Source: Folioceros fuciformis | Taxonomy: Eukaryota; Anthocerotophyta; Anthocerotopsida; Anthocerotales | Assembly: GCA_049999805.1 (NCBI GenBank) | Contig: JBNGIO010006379.1 | Location: 670,546 to 703,413 of the forward strand | Length of the DNA stretch: 32,868 nt | Direction of reading: 5' to 3' | Shown here: positions 28,487 through 32,868 of the stretch, in pieces | How the letters are laid out: each line of letters starts with the position of its first letter | How positions within the stretch are numbered: the first letter of the stretch is position 1 | The notes under the pieces: model-generated | Databases searched by the model: none | Seen by the model: the letters and a program-made list of their open reading frames with translations, nothing else | What the model was told of the DNA's origin: nothing | Program-made: the position numbers and the translations under genes

Positions 28487-29768
28487 TCATCCACCGATCG
28501 CAGACCTCAAGCTAGAAAAGGCATTAGATGCCATGTACATGGCCCCAGCCTGACCTGCCATCTTCTGAAACTGGTTCTTTGCATCTGCAATGGATAACAA
28601 AACATTTCTCCAGGAATCAAGTTGAATATATATAGAGAGCACGCACGACAAGGTGTAGGGCTCATACCCTTTCGACATTTTGTGAACCCAATAATATTGG
28701 CGCCACCAAGTATTAGAGCAATGGCAACAATTAGCAAGTAATCAAACTCCAGTTTAATGATAGCCACGACACCAAGTGCCAACCACAAGGCCGGCTGCAC
28801 AAACAGATATCAAGTAAGCACAATCAAATGCAAGCTGCAAGACAATAGGAGTGGTGCAGGCAAGGAGTCGAGCATATCAAAGCTTACAGTGACATACAGA
28901 GACCACCAAAAGAGCCAAGTATCTTTCTTGTTCATCGCATCCAGTGTCTGCAAAAGGAACGTCACAGTGTGTAGTGAGTTTCTGTGGAAAGAAGAACATG
29001 GTAACGTAAGAGTACCATCAAAGGAACAAACCTTCTTGTCCAGCGATTCAAACTTCCAAATGCTTTCCCCATTCTCATTAGTCTCGTTCCACCAACGAAG
29101 CCCCACTAGTATCCTTCCACTCACATTTTTCACGGTCCAAAAGTCCAAAGCCAATAGCAGCACCGTGATCACAAATTGAAGAACAAAACTCCCTACAAAC
29201 CATCCACACAGGAGGTACCATGCCAGAGCTGCTCCCTGTCAACAACAACCAACGACCATAGGCTATCACTGAGATGTCAGAGAAATCGTGCTGAACGAAA
29301 AACAGTCTCTAGCTTCCAAGTGTCCAAATGAGCTCCTGATTCTCCACGTTGCATCCGCAGACGAAACAGGCGAAAGGGCTGACGCTAGAAAAACGTCAAT
29401 GTGGCTAATCCGTTAGTCGGAATCAGATCTCGGTACTTTGAAGATGGTGTGAAAGAAGGCGACTCCAGGATGAGCATAAGATTCCGTCACCGGTCCAGAG
29501 GGCGAGAGGGGCTGCACAACATCCGCCTGTTCAAAAAGTCCCCAGTCAACTGTTAAAGGTCAGATCCAGCCGAATTGGAATCCCTCGACCGGATTGCACA
29601 AGCTGCAGGCAGTTGAAATGACTGAAACTATGAAAATCTAGCTATCTCTCGTCCAGATCTCCGATGGCTCCTTAATGGCAGACTCAACCTGTCCACTTCC
29701 CACTCAGCCAAATTCTTGTACGCATTCTCTAAGCTAGTAAGGAAAGCAAACGCTGTCGTGCTCACCAT
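28487..29768 (-). CDS. ECH: ECHIDNA / TVP23 trans-Golgi membrane protein
   Basis: Integral membrane protein of the trans-Golgi network, which acts with YIP4 proteins in secretory sorting (from Arabidopsis). Exons 29768-29766 (start codon only), 29526-29437, 29235-29032, 28947-28888, 28794-28668 and 28584-28487 give 193 residues against about 186 in Arabidopsis. Conserved parts are [94 protein letters not shown] and [18 protein letters not shown]. Four hydrophobic segments are evident. Exon 29526-29437 contains no in-frame Met. The nearest upstream ATG that gives phase 0 is at 29768-29766 and is followed directly by GTGAGC, so the start codon appears to be an exon end by itself. That first exon is the only uncertain part. 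Confidence 0.92.
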
Positions 29769-30331
29769 GTCGAGGAATCCCAGTAACACCGTGTCTGCTC
29801 AGCAATCGACGATCCTGGCCACAACATGCAGCACAGAAAACAAGACCTAAAATGGCTGTCGTCTCATTTTCCGTTTGCATATCACGGACGTTAAACAATC
29901 CCGCAACGCCTTCTTCGTTTTCCTCATCTTTTACCTCTTTGTTTTGAGATAATTCCGTAGATGCATTAACGAAATAACTATCTAGGTATTTGCATCCACC
30001 AGCAGCTTCCTCGTTTTTCTTTCCATAACCTATGTATAGCTCGTTGTTATGAAACAACTGCACAGAAAAATGCAAAGAAATAACTACGGATTTCACGTTT
30101 TAAACTTTTAGCTAGTATAAACTTATTTTAGTGGAAAACTGATGTGCAGTAAGATGTCGTTTTTATCAATGGATAAAATTGAGCTGGATTGTATGGAATA
30201 CCAATATGGACACCACTGTATAGTATAAGGTTCCATATTTTGAAGCTAATGGGCATGACCATTTCAGTAGTGAACGACTTTCAGACCTACCACACACAAC
30301 ATTACAATGCTTCCCTCATATTAAGGGTTTC

Positions 30332-30462
30332 AAGGTTCTACGGCATCAGACTCAAGGCAACATGCTCTCCTTTTTTCGGGGTTTTAGGGCATGAGACTCA
30401 AGATAGCATGCTCTCTTTTTTTCGCAGTTCCAAGACACCAGGCATAAGTCAGCATGCTCTCC
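30332..30462. repeat. Degenerate tandem repeat, three units
   Basis: Three units of about 45-50 bp share GGCATCAGACTCAAG / GGCATGAGACTCAAG / AGGCATAAG, followed by AGCATGCTCTC or its variants and T-rich runs with TTTTTTCG. Confidence 0.7.
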
Positions 30463-30840
30463 GTCTGCTTCTTCACTTGAACCCAAGCCATTCTCCCTTA
30501 AGGGAAGGATTGTCACCAACCAAGTCTTTTTCCCTCAATGCAGTTGTCGCTAGCCAAGTCTTCCTCCATGCAACGATCGTGATGCAACACTAAAGTTAGG
30601 GGGCATGGAACCATACAGTAGGGGGAATGGAGGCATACAGTCTTATTCCAAGCCTTTGAGGGCTACATTTCCCAACATCTGATTCCCGGCAAAAGCACAA
30701 GCCTTTATGAAAAGACCCCACACTAGTGCAAAGACAAGAGAAGGCAAATGCTGCTCCATGCCCATGGAGTGGCCTTCTCCTCCATCCATGGTTGTAGGTA
30801 CACTTCCAATGGCTTCAGGTACCCCATGATACTGAAAACG

Positions 30841-31050
30841 GGTGCAATTGCTACAGGATGACGATGACGTGCAAGTGGTACAGTTGCTACAGGATGACGT
30901 GCAAGTGGTATAGTTGGTACAGGATGACGTGCAAGTGGTACAGTTGCTACAGGATGACATGCAAGTGGTACAATTGCTACAAGTGGTACAGTCGCTACAG
31001 GATGACGTGCAAGTGGTACAATTGCTACAAGATGACGTGCAAGTGCAAAA
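30841..31050. repeat. 30-bp minisatellite; minus strand encodes Cys-Thr-Ser repeats
   Basis: Units read GATGACGTGCAAGTGGTACA then GTTGCTACAG, about six copies, one shortened by 12 bases. The period is a multiple of three, and the minus strand stays open through the array as repeated CSNCTTCTSS. The open frame runs from about 31070 to the stop at 30643 and has its only early Met inside the repeat. No promoter or family similarity is visible, so I do not call it a gene. Confidence 0.85.
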
Positions 31051-31236
31051 CGTAGGCCTTGTAGATCTAGAAAATCAGTGGCCTCTGGCCAACCTTCCAA
31101 ATATGAAGGACATTGTAGTAAAGTTGGGGTCTGAAACATGTGAGGTGAGAATATAGGCAACTACGTGGGCCTCTTGCAGACTCAAGAGGGAAGCTAGCAT
31201 GGTTGACAATGCATTATGGTGTGGGTTGCAGCCACT

Positions 31237-31372
31237 ACACACACCCATGGCCCTGTATAGCTTGCACACACCCATGGCCCTGTCTAGCTTGTATGCACCC
31301 ATGGCCCTCTTAGGCTTGCACACACCCATGATCCTGTCCAACTTGCACACACCTATGGCCTTGTCCACGTTG
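31237..31372. repeat. 27-bp minisatellite, five units
   Basis: Five units of CACACCCATGGCCCTGTCTA then GCTTG with substitutions but no length change. On the plus strand they read as five nonapeptides of the form LHTPMALSS. Confidence 0.85.
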
Positions 31373-31716
31373 ATGACAAGGAATGAAAGCAAGGAGCTTG
31401 ATTGTGGGCAGAGTGAACGGTTGTTTTGGCAGATTCAGCATACCTAGAAGAACGGCGATGAGCACCAAACCCAAGACATGTGTAATGTAAGCCAATGCAG
31501 CCTCTATTAGTTGCAAAAGCAACCTTGTATATGCTTTCGTGGATTGAGGCCTGAAGTCTAGATTGAAAGGAATTACGAGTGCTTTGTGCGCGCTGCATGT
31601 CTGACTTTCCACGCTATAGAATCAGATAAAAATCCTCAGATAAAATCCTCAGACAAGGGTGAGCAATTACACTTCTGGTGTTACTGCATAAGGTAGGTAC
31701 AGAGGGTGCACCCTCA

Positions 31717-31801
31717 CCCTAAACCATCCATCCCTCCTATATGGATCGAAAGAATACCCGGGCAGAGGGACCCTAAACCATCCATCCCTTTTGTATGGAT
31801 C
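31717..31801. repeat. Direct repeat, 31 bp, two copies
   Basis: CCCTAAACCATCCATCCCT followed by a TATGGATC end occurs at 31717-31747 and 31771-31801, separated by 23 bases. Each copy starts with a CCCTAAA telomere-type heptamer. Confidence 0.7.
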
Positions 31802-32189
31802 AACCCGAGCAAAGGATGTAGGTGCCACCCTTTCACCCTAGGCGCGCTTGTGCTGCACATGCTGTACCATTCCTCCCCAATAGCCACTAACAGTCAGTCC
31901 CAACGATCAACCTTAGGCAAACACACTTGGAAAAAGCACTAAATGGTTACCCTCACCTTTGGAGGGTTACCTAGAGTCAACCACAAAAGTTTAAGAGCTG
32001 CTTTCTGCTGCAAAGGGACAGTTTCAACTTGAGAACCATTGGCTTGCGCTAGCAAATTTTCTGTGCACGCACCAACCAGTGGTAGATATCCGTTGATGGA
32101 AAATTGGAAAAAAGACCTCGGGCTCCCTTTCTTGCTTCCAGGCCATTTAGGCCATGTGAGGAGATCGAGATGCAAAGTTAATTCCCAAT

Positions 32190-32475
32190 TCTCGAAAGGA
32201 TGAAGCTTGTGCATGTAGAAACATTGTAAATGGAGAAGAAAGAAAGTACAAACCCAAAAAAGATTCTTCAATAGAGAAAATAAAAAGGATGAAGCTAGTG
32301 CATGCAGAAACATTGTGAATTGAGCATAATTGTGAAAGAAAGTACAATCTTCAATAGGGAAGAATCTTCATGGAGAAATATTGTGAATGGAGAAGAAAGA
32401 AAATACAAACCCAAAGAAGATTCTTAAATAGTGAAAAAGAAAATACAAACACAAAAAAGATTCTTTTGGGTTCTT
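32190..32475. repeat. Degenerate tandem repeat, about 85 bp unit
   Basis: Units contain AAGGATGAAGCT, GTGCATG.AGAAACATTGT, GAGAAGAAAGAAAGTACAAA and CCCAAAAAAGATTCTT in that order. Three to four partial copies with deletions are visible. Confidence 0.7.
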
Positions 32476-32868
32476 GATCCGTCCATTGAAGTGACAATGA
32501 TAAAAAAAAAGAAAACTTGTATTATATGGCAGCTCATAATGTGACATGGAACCCTAAAATAATCCGTATATACATGAAAGATGCCATAAAATATTTGTGT
32601 GAAAAAATATGTGCAATTGAGAAAACAAAACCAAATGGAGGACGATATGTCCATATTGGTATTCCGTAGGATTGTATGCTAAAAATAAATAAAAGTAATC
32701 TTTAAGTCATTTGATTGTAAAACAATGTAGTAAAAATAACATATTTTACATAATAAAAGTATAAATAACCTAGTTTTAATATCATTTTATTTTTATTTTT
32801 AAACATTTATGTTCATCTTTAATACAAGTACTTCAGGAGTAACGCCCCCCTTCCTTACGCAGCGTAAA

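Larger units (their letters stand above)
29769..32868. other. Gene-poor AT-rich region with repeat arrays
   Basis: The first 300 bases are the ECHIDNA promoter side, where a minus-strand frame of 120 codons (29734-30096) shows no family motif and is probably chance. Beyond 30100 composition is AT-rich and I recognise no gene. It holds five separate repeat arrays, listed individually. From about 32500 the sequence is almost pure A/T runs. The very end (32840-32868) turns GC-rich, perhaps the edge of another element. Confidence 0.5.

Noticed and set aside
29734-30096. Minus-strand frame of 120 codons as the N-terminal exon of ECHIDNA
   Set aside because: Its frame does not match phase 0 at the next acceptor, and known ECHIDNA N-termini are only about 27-30 residues.
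29769-32868. LTR retrotransposon in the right-hand gene-poor region
   Set aside because: Repeats are short tandem arrays; I found no terminal repeat pair, primer-binding site or polymerase-like frame.

Overview
This is a nuclear fragment of a land-plant genome. The evidence is spliceosomal GT-AG introns, a chloroplast-type YidD, a PLS-class pentatricopeptide repeat (PPR) protein, a plant-type vacuolar iron transporter, ECHIDNA and COP9-signalosome genes. The large intronless PPR gene, with a 'VDGQ..K...LQ.GR.IHA' insertion inside its repeats, suggests a seed-free lineage (lycophyte, fern or hornwort), but I cannot fix the species. Introns are short (about 70-250 bp) and genes are closely spaced. 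I rebuilt exon structures by hand from splice sites, reading-frame phase and remembered family sequences, so boundaries are predictions.

Layout. 1-1.6 kb (+): PEX2, lacking its first exon. 1.9-3.8 kb (-): Atg22/UMF1-like transporter with one intron. 5.7-7.0 kb (-): UBC32-type tail-anchored E2 of the ER. 7.0-9.6 kb: AT-rich, gene-free, with a minisatellite. 9.6-11.9 kb (-): PLS/E-class PPR. 12.4-13.7 kb (+): vacuolar iron transporter (VIT/CCC1). 13.9-14.5 kb: old direct duplication. 14.6-17.2 kb (-): coatomer delta subunit, ten exons. 17.8-18.4 kb (-): intronless CSN8, divergent from ribosomal protein eL32 at 18.6-19.3 kb (+). 20.3-26.6 kb: four copies of a tiny two-exon gene (A, B, C on -, D on +) for a 32-34-residue Cys-rich peptide. 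26.9-27.9 kb (+): chloroplast YidD-like protein. 28.5-29.8 kb (-): ECHIDNA/TVP23. 29.8-32.9 kb: AT-rich, with several tandem-repeat arrays.

The conserved single-copy genes are ordinary housekeeping genes (peroxisome import, ER degradation, COPI and TGN trafficking, translation, signalosome) and show no operon-like logic. The unusual part is the micropeptide cluster. All four copies have a TATA box, a 17-bp first coding exon and a phase-2 intron of 97-134 bp. The second exon ends in a conserved C-x2-C-x6-C-x-C-K-stop tail that resembles a minimal metallothionein cluster. B and C lie in a duplicated segment of about 1.07 kb that includes a conserved promoter block. The window also holds an iron transporter, but that link is only suggestive.

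Two runs of 10 N (19541-19550 and 23562-23571) sit inside tandem repeats and mark places where the assembly is unreliable.
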